Shown here piece by piece: positions 41,521-52,380 of a stretch of DNA of 62,000 nucleotides. A program made the translations under genes and the position numbers. Within the stretch, counting starts at the first letter, position 1. Each line of letters begins with the position of its first letter. Source of the stretch: Cryptomeria japonica (lineage: Eukaryota; Streptophyta; Pinopsida; Cupressales; Cupressaceae); NCBI RefSeq assembly GCF_030272615.1, contig NC_081406.1, positions 265,393,192 through 265,455,191 of the forward strand. The letters are read 5' to 3'. The notes under the pieces are model-generated. The model made no database searches and had not been told where the DNA came from. It saw only the letters and a list, made by a program, of their open reading frames with translations.

Positions 41521-42900
41521 CTGTGTATTGAATGTCGAACTCACTTAGAATCATGACCCATTTAGCTAATCTTCCCATGAGAGTGGCCTTGCTAAGTAGA
41601 TATTTAAGAGGATCGATCTTTTGTACCAGCTTGATTGTGTGGGCTAACATATAGTGGCATCACTTTTGAGAAGCAAACACCACTGCTAAGAAATCCTTTT
41701 CGATGAATGTATAATTGAGTTCATATGCGTTCCAAATCTTGCTGATGTAATAGATAACCATTTCTTTGCCTGCTGGATCTTCTTGTGCTAGAAGTGACCC
41801 CAATGATACTTCTATTGTTGATATGTTGTTGTCTGAATTCAAACGGTTGAGATCTGGAGCCTTGTCCCTCGTGAGAAATGGGTGTGTATGCATGGATTGT
41901 ATCCACCTCAATATCTTCAGTAACATTAGAATAGGTGTCCCACTCCTACTCATTGGAATCTGTTTCAGAATCGCTATCCCAAGTGGCTTCACTGAATCTG
42001 ACAGGTATGTTGTATGGTGATAAAAGATCATTGATAATTGACACAAGTTTGGTAGCTTGTTCTGATTCAGGATCAGTGTATTCTTGTACTCTTTGAATCT
42101 GTTCATACACCATTTCCTTTCTTTGAGTAGCAATTTCCTTAGGTCATGGCTCAACCTTGGTTTGATCAGGTTCTTGTACATGAGGTACTTTCTTATAAGA
42201 AGCTTCCTCCCTTTGGATAGTGAGTTCTTATTGTTGCCTCTCATTTTCTTCATGTTTTTGCTCCTTTCTTTTCTTTTTTGCTGCTTGGTTTAGTGCTTCT
42301 TGCCATGAGTCTTCATTATGTTTTTTCTTTTCTTTCCGTTGAGGTTTTTGATGGTGATCTTGCTTTTGCATAGGCGGAACATGTTGTCCATACCCAAGTC
42401 CTGTTTTGTCTTTTGCAAATTGTGAACGGGGTTGTATGGGTTCTATGATGCCTTCTTGGCACTTGCAAATAGGTCCTTTTCCTTTGTATCCCATTCGTTG
42501 CATGATTCGAAACCCATTTCCATATTGTTCTGTTGGTACGACTACTTCTAGGGTAGCAACTCTGATTTCTTCCTCATCTTTGTATAGCCAGCTAAGGATG
42601 TCTTTATCTTTTGATTCTTTAGCCAGTGTGCCTATTTGGATAAATTTACCATCAAACTTTGTGATGGGTTGTACTTCTTGATGTCTTGATGCGAAAGGTT
42701 TCCCATAGTGAAGTTGGCAACTTAGATAGACACAAGGGTTCAAAAGAGTACTCCCCCATGCCTTGGTCCTTTATTTTCATCTTTTGCTTGAAGTTTATGG
42801 ATAGGGACTTGATTTCTTCTTGATGGTTGGATGATGAGGAAGCTTGGGCCTCCTCATTGTGTGGAACCAAGATATCTTGAGCTGCCCCCATAGCATTGCA
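41521..42900 (-). pseudogene. Element E protease-RT linker with G-patch-like motif, joined to RNase H by a deletion of RT
   Basis: From right to left: 42228-42743 contains 'NGFRIMQRMGYKGKGPICK', then 'EGIIEPIQPRSQ' and 'GLGYG', a G-patch-like pattern (G-x-G-x-G after an aromatic-hydrophobic start), followed by Lys/Gln-rich text. 41840-42253 is the linker. At about 41830 the frame switches from this linker to 'TIEVSLGSLLAQ' of the first RNase H without any RT between. In fragment J the same two texts are 1.65 kb apart with RT between them. The join shares the short word GTTGATAT. 41521-41660 is the rest of RNase H. Confidence 0.75.
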
Positions 42901-43470
42901 TTACTGAAAAGGGTTAGTATCTGCAGATATTGAAACTTCCTGTCCATTGTAGGGGAACTTGAGATATTGATGGTACGTGCAAGGTACCGCTTGCATTTCA
43001 TGGATCCATGGATGACCCAATAGTATATTGTATGTCAAGTCTATGTCCAATACTTGGCACATTGTGTCTCTTTGTACAAGACCTACCTGAATGGGTAGTA
43101 TCACAAATCCTTCGGATGATCTTTCCTCATCATCATAGGCTTTGATAGTGATTTTATTTTTGGGATCAATAGCTTTCTCAGAGAAGCCCAATGCACAAAT
43201 AAGTTTGAGAGTACATATATTAAGACCAAATCCTTCATCTATTAATACTCTTTTTACCCAAAATTTATAGACTAAAACCTCGATATGTAGTAGGGTGTTA
43301 TGCAGATAACTCAAGGAGACATAATTGTGTTCAAAAAAAGATATGTTGTGTGGCACCGTCATATGGGCCACCATGGCTTGGAATCGATCAATATCCAGAT
43401 CATTTGGAATGGTTGTTTTGACAAGAGAATTATCCAAGATATCCTTTTGTTTTGCTGAATGTTTGAGCAA
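42901..43470 (-). pseudogene. Element E aspartic protease
   Basis: 189 codons: 'PNDLDIDRFQAMVAHMTVPH', 'FWVKRVLIDEGFGLNICTLK', 'ITIKAYDDEERSSEGFV', 'LDIDLTYNILLGHPWIHEMQ'. It aligns along its length with the protease of element A. The active-site triad is D-E-G instead of D-G-G, so activity is doubtful. It would cleave Gag-Pol in the particle. Confidence 0.8.
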
Positions 43471-43510
43471 CTCAAGTATAGATATCTGAGCCGGTGTTCT
43501 TCATAGTTGG

Positions 43511-44289
43511 TCGACCAAGTTATATTGAATTTTGGGGAGAATTGTTGCTGTTGATGCGTTCCCCTTCAAGACATATCTCCGAGCTTTTGTTGTCACATTT
43601 ATTGACACATGTTCTTGTTTGTATTTGATTTTTGATGACATTCACTTGATTGTCATGTGCCGATATGTGATTGATGATGTTTTCATATATGTGATTGATA
43701 CGAGCTCCTTTAGTGTTGTTTGACGTTGATGCTCCTTCCTTGTCATAATTAGGAAGAGGATTTTTGAAATCTTCATGGTCACCATTGGTTTTATGACCAT
43801 CAACCGTTAAGTCTCCCTTGTCTATCATATCTTGAACGAGGTTCTTCAACCTCATGCAATCATTTATTCTATGCCCCTTGTTTTGATGATAATCACAATA
43901 ATGCGAGTCATTCCACCATGGTGGTTTGACTTGGGGTTCAAAGTTGCTTGTGGCTAGCAATGTGATGATCTTATTTGCCAATAGCTCTTGAAGTGCTGAT
44001 TCCAAGGTTTCCCTAATTGTGTGTATATTCGTCGATACAGGAAAGTATTAGCGTTGCCTCTTTAGTTTGTGTTGTTCCCTAGGTTGTTGTTGTTGTTTGA
44101 CGTTGAAGCTCCTTGGTTGGTATTTCATTGATAAGTGTTAGTGCCTTGATTAACACTTATTTGATCATTATTGGATGGTGGGTTGCCTGATAAAGTCAAC
44201 ACTGGTTGTTTAGACTTTATATTGTTGGCATCGACTACCCCATCATTAACAACGTTCTTGTTTCTTGTCCAAAATCTGGACTTGTTTAG
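43511..44289 (-). pseudogene. Element E gag C-terminal part
   Basis: 43520-44005 gives the zinc-knuckle-like end 'HYCDYHQNKGHRINDC' (C-X2-H-X4-H-X4-C) followed without a stop by 'MRLKNLVQDMIDKGD', the place where element A has TGA. Upstream in broken frames 'NDGVVDAN' can be followed to about 44280. There the text jumps to LTR sequence, so the main gag core is deleted. Confidence 0.75.
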
Positions 44290-44823
44290 CTAAATGAAAC
44301 TAGATAATTTAATGATGGAAGATATTGATATGAAGCTAAAACTAATATGAAAAGGATACTAAAATGAAGCTAACATGATATAACTAAGATTATAATGCTA
44401 TAAAAATAATCTAAAATGCTATTCTATCAAAGAGAGATAATGTGCTTACTGTTATGAGACTATAATGTAGATGCATAAAAACTTGATTATGGAGAATAAA
44501 GAATGAGAGCTCTATTTATAAGGAAAATAGGGAAATGGAGGGTTGAGATTGAATAATCTCAACAAGGGGTAAGATTGAAAGTTATCAATCCATGTGAGGG
44601 ATTCAGTCCAATCTCAAGTTGACAAATGTCACCTTGAGAGGGCTTGAGAGGAGATGTAAGAGGCATTAAATGCATGAGGAGACATGAAGGTTACATTAGG
44701 AGGTAAGGTTATGGTTAGGTTAGTGGATAACCAATGAATAAAGCTTTTACCCAAGGGGTAAAATCTCATGCAAGGGTTAATAGGATAACTAGGGTTAAAG
44801 CCGTAAGTGCTTGATGAGACCCT
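44290..44823 (-). repeat. 5' LTR of element E, truncated at both ends
   Basis: It aligns with 20090-20650 of the 3' LTR. A good TATA box on the minus strand (TTATAAATAGAG) is at 44510-44521. The gag leader and PBS are lost by the deletion at 44290; on the right the LTR stops at GATGAGACCCT where LTR I begins, whereas the other copy goes on with GGGTTAGATG. Confidence 0.7.
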
Positions 44824-45714
44824 TGTTGGAAATTGACACTCAATTGGTTGGTTTCAATATGTTGTCATTGATGGCAACATGGAAACATGTTTCGACTTCA
44901 TATTTTGGGTTAGTTGTGTACCGATAGGCACTTCACAGACACTTCACCGGCACCAACAGGTTGGATAGGTTTCTTTGATTACCGACAATGCAGGCCGATA
45001 TGGTTTATAATCAGGTTATCGGTATTGAAGGCCGACATATTTTGGATCCAACATCGAAAATTGTTTTTGATATTCATGTATTTATGATATCTAGCCGACA
45101 TGTATATTCATATTGTAATTACCTTTGTAAGATGACATATGGCATAACGAGTTGTAAAGTATATATAGGTCAATTGATTAGATCATTTTGACATATCATA
45201 TGAGAGTGCGCAAGGTTATGGAATGTAAAGGAGATGCAAAACATGAGAGAGATCATGTATGTGAGGATATTTATTTAAGAGTTATTCTAGTGAGGGTTTA
45301 GGGTTTTAGATCAGAACAAACATAGCTTAATCGGAACTGTATTCAGGCATACAAGATGCTATATTTGCAGTTCAATCATTTGTTTGGATTGTTGTCTGGA
45401 TTTGTATGTAGTCAGTGAGGCTCCTTTTGTGTTTGAGCAATGTGCTCTAGGCTATAAGCCTTCCTCCAAGTGCAAGCCCATATATTTTGTAATATCTCTT
45501 CAAATGGCCAGTGGATTGATATTGTGGGTCACAAATCCCACCACGGTTTTTCCTCTTTGAGGTTTTCCATGTATAATTCTATGTGTTATGGTATTCATTT
45601 ATGTGATTGGCTTATTGGTTGCTTTACTTCTTTCAATTCTATATGTACTGGTATACTGGTTGGTGTATGCATGTTTTAATAAGGTTAAAATTGATCATTC
45701 TGGTAGAACACTGA
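44824..45714 (+). repeat. LTR I: copia-like LTR of the F family, 3' truncated
   Basis: Begins TGTTGGAAATTGACACTC and follows LTR F (AATCCCACCACGGTTTTTCC, GAGGTTTTCCATGTATAA) up to GGTAGAACACTGA, where the last ~30 bp to CCAACA are missing. The next base starts the pol text of fragment J. There is no TSD. The (G)TATATAG box is near 45163. Confidence 0.75.
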
Positions 45715-47500
45715 GTCCTTTGATATCCTGTCATTCTGTGTATTGAATGTCGAACTCACTTAGAATCATGACCCATTTAGCTAATCTTCCCGTGAGAGTG
45801 GCCTTGTTGAGTAGATATTTGAGAGGATCGATCTTTTGTACCAACTTGATTGTGTGGGCTAACATCTAGTAGCATAATTTTTGAGAAGCAAACACCACTA
45901 CTAAGAAATCCTTTTCGATGAATGTATAATTGAGTTCATATGTGTTCCAAATCCTGCTGATGTAATAGATAGCCCTTTCTTTGCCTGCTGGATCTTATTG
46001 TGCTAGCAGTGACCCCAATGATACTTCTATTGTTGATATATAGAGGATGAGTGGCTTGGCTGCTATCAGTGGTACCAAAACTAGTGGATTCATTAGATAT
46101 TGTTTGAGCTGGTGAAACGAGTCTGCACATTTGTCTTCCCATCTGAAAGGTATATTCTTATGAAGTAGATGATTGAGTGGAAGACATTTATCTGCTAACT
46201 GAGTAATGAATCGTTTGATGGATTGTAGCCTGCCCTGCAGAGATTGTAGTTGGCTAATGTTTTTAGGAGGTGGCATCTCCATGATAGCTTGAACCTTTGT
46301 TGGATCTACTTCGATGCCCTTTTCTAAAACAATGTAGCCCAAAAGTTTGCTGGATGTGACCCCGACGACATAATTCTTAGGGTTTAATCTTACATTTAAT
46401 TGCTCCAATTGTTGAAAGATTTTATCTAGGATGTCCAGGTGTTCAACTCTTGTGAATGATTTAGCTAGCAAATCATCCACATAATCCTCCATGAAAGTAT
46501 GCATCATGTCATGGAAAATTGTTGTCATGGCTCTTTGATAAGTTGCACCAACATTTTTCAAGCCAAAAGGCATGATGTTCCAACAATATGTTCTTCATGG
46601 ACATGCGAATGCAGTTTTATCTTGATCCTCTGGAGCTATCTTAATTTGGTTATAGCTAGAGAAGCCACCCATGAGAGATAGCATTGTGTGTCCTGCTGTT
46701 AGATCAATAATGGTGTCATTGCTTGGAAAAGGAAAGTCATCTTTGAACATGCTTTGTTTAGGTCTCTGAAGTCTATACAAATCCTTATGCTTTTATCTGG
46801 TTTAGAAAATGGTACAATGTTTAAGATCCATACGACATAGTCTATAGATCAGATGAATTTGACATCTAATAACTTCTTCAGTTCTGCTTTGACTAATAAT
46901 GCCACATGTGGATTCATCTTCCTTAATTTCTGTTTGACAGGTTTAGCTCCCGGAGCGATGGACAAGTGATGCATTATTAGATTCAGATCTACCCCTGGCA
47001 TGCCAGCATAAGACCAAGAAAAAATGATTTACTTCCCCTTGAAGAATTTAACAAAATTTGGTTTTTCTTTTTCTCTGAGTGATTCTGCTAGATGAATGAT
47101 TTTAGCTGTTACATCAGTGCCAATATTTATTGATTGAGTTGGCTCAATCAAGATTGGTGATCTCTCCTAGTAATGTTCATGAAGAGTGTCAAGTCTCCCA
47201 TCTTCAAGTGCCTCAAAAAGGTTTCCACCTTCAGATACGTCCTTTATTTTTACTATTTTGTTTTTGCGATCTAACAATGCCATTAAATGGTTTTCAACAT
47301 TAGATCCATTTTTTATTTTTCTTTTGTGACTGAGAGACTTGGCACTCCCTTGATTGCAGATATCGCTATGTGGTTCACTAGTGGAGCATGTTTTCGAGTT
47401 GACTGAGAATAGGTATTGGAATTGATTCATTGTTTTGGAATATTGGTATATCATGATGTTCGGGTTTTTCCCAGTCTATGAGGTCAGGATATATGAGTGG
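45715..47500 (-). pseudogene. Fragment J reverse transcriptase and first RNase H
   Basis: The best frame, 45995-46573 (192 codons), contains 'MPFGLKNVGATYQRAMTTIF', the catalytic 'YVDDLLAKS' (Y-V-D-D), 'LNPKNYVVGVTSSKLLGYIV' and the RNase H join ('DSFHQLKQYLMNPLVLVPLI'). Upstream broken frames (46595-47100) give 'KSIRICIDFRDLNKAC', the first RT Asp region, and 47167-47454 is the linker. Several stops and frameshifts. It shows what element E has lost. Confidence 0.8.
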
Positions 47501-47579
47501 TAGGGAGTTATTTGGTGGGTTAAGATTAGCTGCTATAAGTGTCATGATGGAGACATCGTCATAGTTGTTTGGGATATCG

Positions 47580-49082
47580 GTGAGGTCTATGATATTCTTG
47601 AGGTCTTCGATGGTACTCTCCTCGACATTGCCTTGTTCGTATTGTCACTGCTCGTTTTGACTAGCCTCATAGATATGTTGTTGTCTGAATTCAAATGGTC
47701 AAGATCTGGAGCCTTGTCCCTCGTGAAAAATGGGTGTGTATGCATGGATTGTATCCACCTCAATATTTTCAGTAACATCAGAATAAGTGTCCCACTCCTA
47801 CTCATTGGAATCTGTTTCAGAATCGCTATCCCAAGTGGCTTCACTGAATCTGACAGGTATGTTGTATGGTGATAAAAGATCATTAATAATTGACACAAGT
47901 TTGGTAGCTTGCTCTGATTCAAGATCGGTGTATTCTTGTACTCTTTGAATTTGTTCATACACCATTTCCTTTCTTTGAGTAGCAATTTCCTTAGGTCATG
48001 GCTCAACCTTGGTTTGATCAGGTTCTTGTACATGAGGTACTTTCTTATAAGAAGCTTCCTCCCTTTGGATAGCGAGTTCTTATTGTCGCCTCTCATTTTT
48101 TTCATGTTTTTGCTCCTTTTTTGTCTTTTTTGCTGCTTGGTTTAGTGCTTCTTGCCATGAGTCTTCGTTATGTTTTTTCTTTTCTTTCCATTGAGGTTTT
48201 TGATGGTGATCTTGCTTTTGCACAAGCAGAACATGTTGTCCATACCCAAGTTCTATTTTGTCTTTTGCAAATTGTGAACGGGGTTGTAAGGGTTCTATGA
48301 TGCCTTCTTGGTGCTTGGAAATAGGTCCTTTTCCTTTGTATCCCATTCGTTGCATGATCCGAAACCCATTTCCATACTGTTCTGTTGGTACGACTACTTC
48401 TAGGGTAGCAACTCTGATTTCTTCCTCACCCTTGTATAGCCAGCTAAGGATGTCTTTATCTTTTGATTCTTCAGCCAGTGTGCCTATTTGGATAAATTTA
48501 CCATAAAACATTGTGATGGGTTGTACTTCTTGATGTCTTGATGTGGAAGGTTCCCCATAAGACCTTGGTGAAGTTGGCAACTTAGATAGACACAAGGGTT
48601 CAAAAGAGTACTCCCCCATGCCTTGGTCCTTTATTTTCATCTTTTGCTTGAAGTTTATCGATAGGGACTTGATTTCTTCTTGATGGTTGGATGACGAGGA
48701 AGCTTGGGCCTCCTTGTTGTGTGGAACCAGGATATCTTGAGCTACCCCCATAGCATTGCATTACTGAAAAGGGTTAGTATCTACAAATATTGAAACTTCC
48801 TGTCCATTGTAGGGGAACTTGAGATATTGATGGTACGTGGAAGGTACTGCTTACATTTCATGGATCCATGGATGACCCAATAGTATATTGTATGTCAAGT
48901 CTATGTCCAAGATTTGGCACATTGTGTCTCTTTGTAGAAGACCTACCTAAATGGGTAGTATCACAAATCCTTCGGATGATCTTTCCTCATAATCATAGGC
49001 TTTGACAATGATTTTCTTTTTGGGATCAATAGCTTGCTCAGAGAAGTGCAATGCACAGATAAGCTTTAGAGTACATATATTA
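47580..49082 (-). pseudogene. Fragment J linker, G-patch-like motif and protease end
   Basis: The 223-codon frame 48080-48751 carries the same G-patch-like pattern as element E ('RIMQRMGYKGKGPISKHQEG', then 'IIEPLQPRSQ'), with a Lys/Gln-rich tail. 47587-48105 overlaps in another frame and is not needed for the pol reading. The protease text from 48780 to 49082 is broken by stops and ends at the junction with region K. Confidence 0.75.
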
Positions 49083-49164
49083 CATTAATACATTTGGACT
49101 AGATTTTCGACTAAGGTTTATGATGGAGAAGGTATATTGTGGCCAAATTTGATTTTTTTTTTGA

Positions 49165-49285
49165 AAAAATGCTCGCATTCGTCATAATCCCGACGAAAAT
49201 TACCCATTTGGTTTCGATGAAGAAGGCATTAGCAATGAGAATTTTCTTTTTTTCAAAAAAGTGCTTGAGTTCGTCGTAATGCCGA
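49165..49285. repeat. Subterminal-like palindromic motifs (TTCGTCRTAATSCCGACGA)
   Basis: Two copies, ATTCGTCATAATCCCGACGA (49176-49195) and a TTCGTCGTAATGCCGACGAC version (about 49270-49289), each nearly palindromic and each preceded by a T/A-rich TTTTTTTTTGAAAAA-GCT stretch; the whole ~90-bp block is repeated. CACTA elements often carry such short repeats near their ends as TNPA binding sites. Function is inferred. Confidence 0.5.
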
Positions 49286-49289
49286 CGAC

Positions 49290-51300
49290 AGCGGCCATTA
49301 CAAAATTAAAAAAGAGGCGGGGAATTTATTTGTGAATTGCAATCCCGCGTAGGCATCTGTGGCGACTTCAACCCCCAAGAACCTCAAACCCGCGTCGAAG
49401 GCAATCCCAAGCAAGAGGTAGATTCAAATTGCCCTAGTTTTTAATTTCATGTTGCAAAAAATATACATGTGGTGGTTAATTGTTCTAGTTTAATCTTGTA
49501 AAACCATAGAACTGTGATTGAGGAGTGAGCGTTCAATTTTGTATCAGCAATCTCTTCCTCCCGTATACGCGCGTGTTGATTGTTCACATGAAATCACATC
49601 TCTTTGCGACATCATATCAAACAATTCATGAGTCTTTTCCATGTTTCCACATTTTGCATTCATGTCAAGTAGGGCATTTGCAAGTACAACACTGTTAGTG
49701 AACAAATTTGTCCTTCAAAAATGAATATGCAAATTAACTCGCAATGCCCAGAATGAAAAACAAAAATCACTAACACTTGGATCGATTATCATGAGATTGA
49801 TAATCTTCCTCTGAATTGAGAGGTACAACTCCCTCTTAGAAGATTTACAAGGAATGTGCTAAACTATTTATTTCTGGATAGAAGCTTTTAACCCGAAAGC
49901 ATGTAAGGCCACCTACTTCATTCTTGGATGAGAGGCCGATATCTGACACATGTTTCACAAAGAAGAAAACAAATTTTCCTATTTTTTCAATATATGAGAT
50001 GACAGCAACTGAAACAAAGTTCAGTATACTATTTCTACAGGTTTAATAAAGAATGAACAGATTTAAGAAACTAAATCTGTCTCCGAACATGAATCTTCTT
50101 TACAAGTAAACAAACATTCAAAGGAAAGAATGTCAGAAGAATAATAATTTTCTGTAATGGAAAGATCATTACTGTTATTTGATCAGATAAACATATGCAA
50201 AGACATGTATCTATTCGGATTCAAAATACATAGATTTTCCTTCTGCCAAAAACAATATGATCAGATTTCATATATATATATATCCTTATGTGACAAAGAC
50301 ACAAAAATACATCTACCAATCTTCTTCCATTCCAAGTTTTAACAGTCTGATTCTCCCTTTGATAAAACATAAAATACCAAAAACGGAGCAAAAAACTCCT
50401 AGAATTAGTCACCAAAATCCCCCCTTTACCCTTTCTTTTGCATATTCATCCTTCTTTTCCTCTCAGTGAGACACTTTCAGTTCAAAAAACTGAATCCTGG
50501 CATATCATATGCTGACAGCTGGATACAAATAACTGTCTTCATTCTTTCAATACTTTATTGGCTTCAATGTAATCTTTTATCATAATGTTTTAATGTGAAA
50601 ACATTATAACTTAAAATACATAAGATTTATGAATTAGTTATGGGCTCCATCATTGCAAATATAAGTCGTGTAGTTTGTTAAAAATTTTAAAAACAACAAA
50701 CTCGGTTGCTGTTGGTCACTTTGGACAGACCTGCACTCAGTCAACCATATCTTTTGAAGGAGACATAGTTAAGTTAATCGCACCACTGAAAACGTGCGAA
50801 ACTTGTCTGTGCACAACATATCAAAAAATGAGAAAAATCCAACAGTGGAATCAAAAGATATGCCCCCCGCAACATGACAGTTTTTCTATCACAAAAATCA
50901 GAACATGTTCTTTTTTCTACACTTGTATTCTGTCAAGTGTATCTTGCATACCAGATTGAATTTCCACAATTCGTTTGGTGAGAATTTATAAAAATAGGTT
51001 TCATAAAACATATCCAAAATCCAGCTTGATCCAATGATTGAAGTGAGAGATATACTCCCTACACAGAGATTGATTTTGCTATCTCTAAAAATTTGTATTT
51101 ACAGGCTGCATTGAAATTTATAAACATTCTTCGTGCTAATTCTTTCACAATCCTCTAGGAAAAATAATCAATCGCTGCCTAAGTAAATGGCGAATCAAAT
51201 TCCTCTTCCAAACTTTTGTTGGTTGACCAAATTTGTCCACTGATTGCTCTGTCTCTCCATTTTGGTTTTGCATTGAACCTTTGAACTTCATTGAACATGT
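49290..51300. other. Mostly non-coding sequence, possible 5' exon of the transposase gene and a PPR scrap
   Basis: A GC-richer piece (49310-49440) with CAATCCCGCGTAGGC and a GAG/GTAGATT donor-like join could be a 5' untranslated exon. A PPR scrap is at 49566-49720. An (AT)n run is at 50268-50281. Nothing else in this stretch resembles a gene. Confidence 0.4.
49566..49720 (-). pseudogene. PPR repeat fragment
   Basis: On the minus strand the text reads 'NSVVLANALLDMNAKCGNME' and then 'KTHELFDMMSQRDVIS', a single plant PLS-type pentatricopeptide repeat (the usual form is N-A-L-x-D-M-Y-x-K-C-G). Only one repeat is present, with no start or stop. PPR proteins act on organelle RNA; this scrap has no function on its own. 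Confidence 0.7.
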
Positions 51301-51304
51301 TGAA

Positions 51305-51495
51305 CATCCCTGAACTGTTTGAACTTAATGAACTTGCTTGAACTGAACGAACTGTTTGAACTTCCCTGAATTGTTTGAACTTAATGAACCTGCTTGAACT
51401 GAATGAACTGTTTCAACTTCCCTAAACTGTTTGAACTTAATGAACCTGCTTGAACTGAATGAACTGTTTGAACTTCCCTGAATTGTTTGAACAAT
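51305..51495 (+). repeat. 56-bp tandem repeat, about 3.4 copies, with a 10-11 bp TTGAAC sub-period
   Basis: The unit starts CCCTGAACTGTTTGAACTTA and runs through ATGAACCTGCTTGAACTGA to GAACTGTTTGAACTT, then begins again. Within the unit TTGAAC or TGAAC recurs every 9-11 bp, so the array grew from a short word. Weaker copies extend left to about 51270. Confidence 0.85.
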
Positions 51496-51753
51496 ATATG
51501 ACATATCACTTGCACAACACTTAAGTGAATGTTAGCCCGAAAATGTCTTAGACACAACTTAGAACCGGCGGTACCTAAATGAACACTACGAACTCTATTC
51601 AAGATGGTTCAAGGGGTTCAAGAGGTTCAACAGACCATTGAACATTAATGTTAAGGATCTAGAAATGATTTACAAGAGGATTAGGGATTGAACCAACAAA
51701 TTTTTAACAAGACAAAGACTCAGCTAAAATTTTTGCAAGGCAACTCACTCTTG

Positions 51754-52380
51754 TTATGAGGGACGAATGACAAGGTAACAAACACCTAACAAAATTCCTC
51801 TATCCGTTATGCTTTGATGGATGTCCATACCCTGTTCCAAAGCTCCCATTTTTGCACAGGTAGGGAGGATGCTGGCAAATGTTGTGGAATTTGGCTTTAT
51901 GCCTTCCAATTTAATTTTCTTGAAAGTGTCCTTTTCGACAAATCCATTTTGTGCATATCCAACAATCATTGCAGTTCATGAGACAACATTTCTTTTAGGC
52001 ATTCTATCAAATAGTTCACGTGCCTTGTCTATGCTTCCACATTTTGAATACATATCTACCAAGGCAGTTACAACTCCAACATCTGACAAAATTTCTCTAT
52101 CCTTTATGCTTCGACGAATGTCCATACCCTGTTCCAAATCTCCCATTTTGGCACAGGCAGGGAGGATAGTAGCAATGGTCATGGAATTTGGCTTTACACT
52201 TGTCGATTGCATTTGCTTGAAAGTTTCTAAAGCCTTCTCAACAAATCCATTTTGTGTAGTTGCAACTACATGTGACAAAATTCCTCTATCTTTTATGCTT
52301 TGATGGATGTCCATACCCTGTTCCAAAGCTCCCATTTTGGCACAAGCTGGGAGTAGGCTGACAAACGTAACTAAAGAAAT
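51754..52380 (-). pseudogene. PPR protein pseudogene (PLS type), about 6 repeat parts
   Basis: Read from 52340 to 51754 on the minus strand: 'MGALEQGMDIHQSIKDRGIL', 'ALETFKQMQSTSVKPNSMTI', 'CAKMGDLEQGMDIRRSIKDR', 'VVTALVDMYSKCGSIDKARE', 'LFDRMPKRNVVS', a TGA in place of a Trp codon near 51976, then 'TAMIVGYAQNGFVEKDTFKK', 'CAKMGALEQGMDIHQSITDR'. The GALEQGMDIHQSI block occurs three times, as in tandem-duplicated PLS repeats. There is no transit peptide, no N-terminal start and no DYW end, so it is a gene fragment. It lies on the opposite strand of the transposase and probably was captured by or sits next to the CACTA element. Confidence 0.85.

Larger units (their letters stand above)
19980..44823 (-). 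mobile_element. Element E: Ty3/gypsy Tat-like element carrying an antisense PMD gene, host to nested insertions F and G
   Basis: On the minus strand: partial 5' LTR (44290-44823), C-terminal gag, protease, G-patch-like linker, RNase H remnant, archaeal-type RNase H, integrase, then a plus-strand PMD gene and the 3' LTR (about 19980-21291). Removing F and G with one copy of each TSD leaves about 11.6 kb, a normal size for Tat-type elements. The second, archaeal-type RNase H is the lineage hallmark. RT is lost by a short deletion near 41830 and the gag start is lost at 44290. The 5' LTR is cut by LTR I. Confidence 0.75.
45715..49082 (-). mobile_element. Fragment J: second copy of the element E family (RNase H to protease)
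   Basis: On the minus strand: protease end (48780-49082), G-patch linker (48080-48751), linker (47580-48105), RT (45995-47100), RNase H start (45715-45990). 47670-49082 is nearly identical to 41834-43240, and 45715-46040 to 41510-41833. Both ends are abrupt: the left in RNase H next to LTR I, the right in the protease (after ...GTACATATATTA) next to unrelated DNA. Confidence 0.8.

Noticed and set aside
41660-42253. Minus-strand 197-codon frame overlapping the linker of element E (also 47587-48105 in J)
   Set aside because: Its right part is an alternative frame of the protease-RT linker; the pol reading runs in another frame. Conservation between the two copies is explained by their near-identity at DNA level.
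49070-49100. A CACTA terminal inverted repeat at the junction with fragment J
   Set aside because: No CACTA word or matching inverted copy is present; the left end of the transposon remains open.
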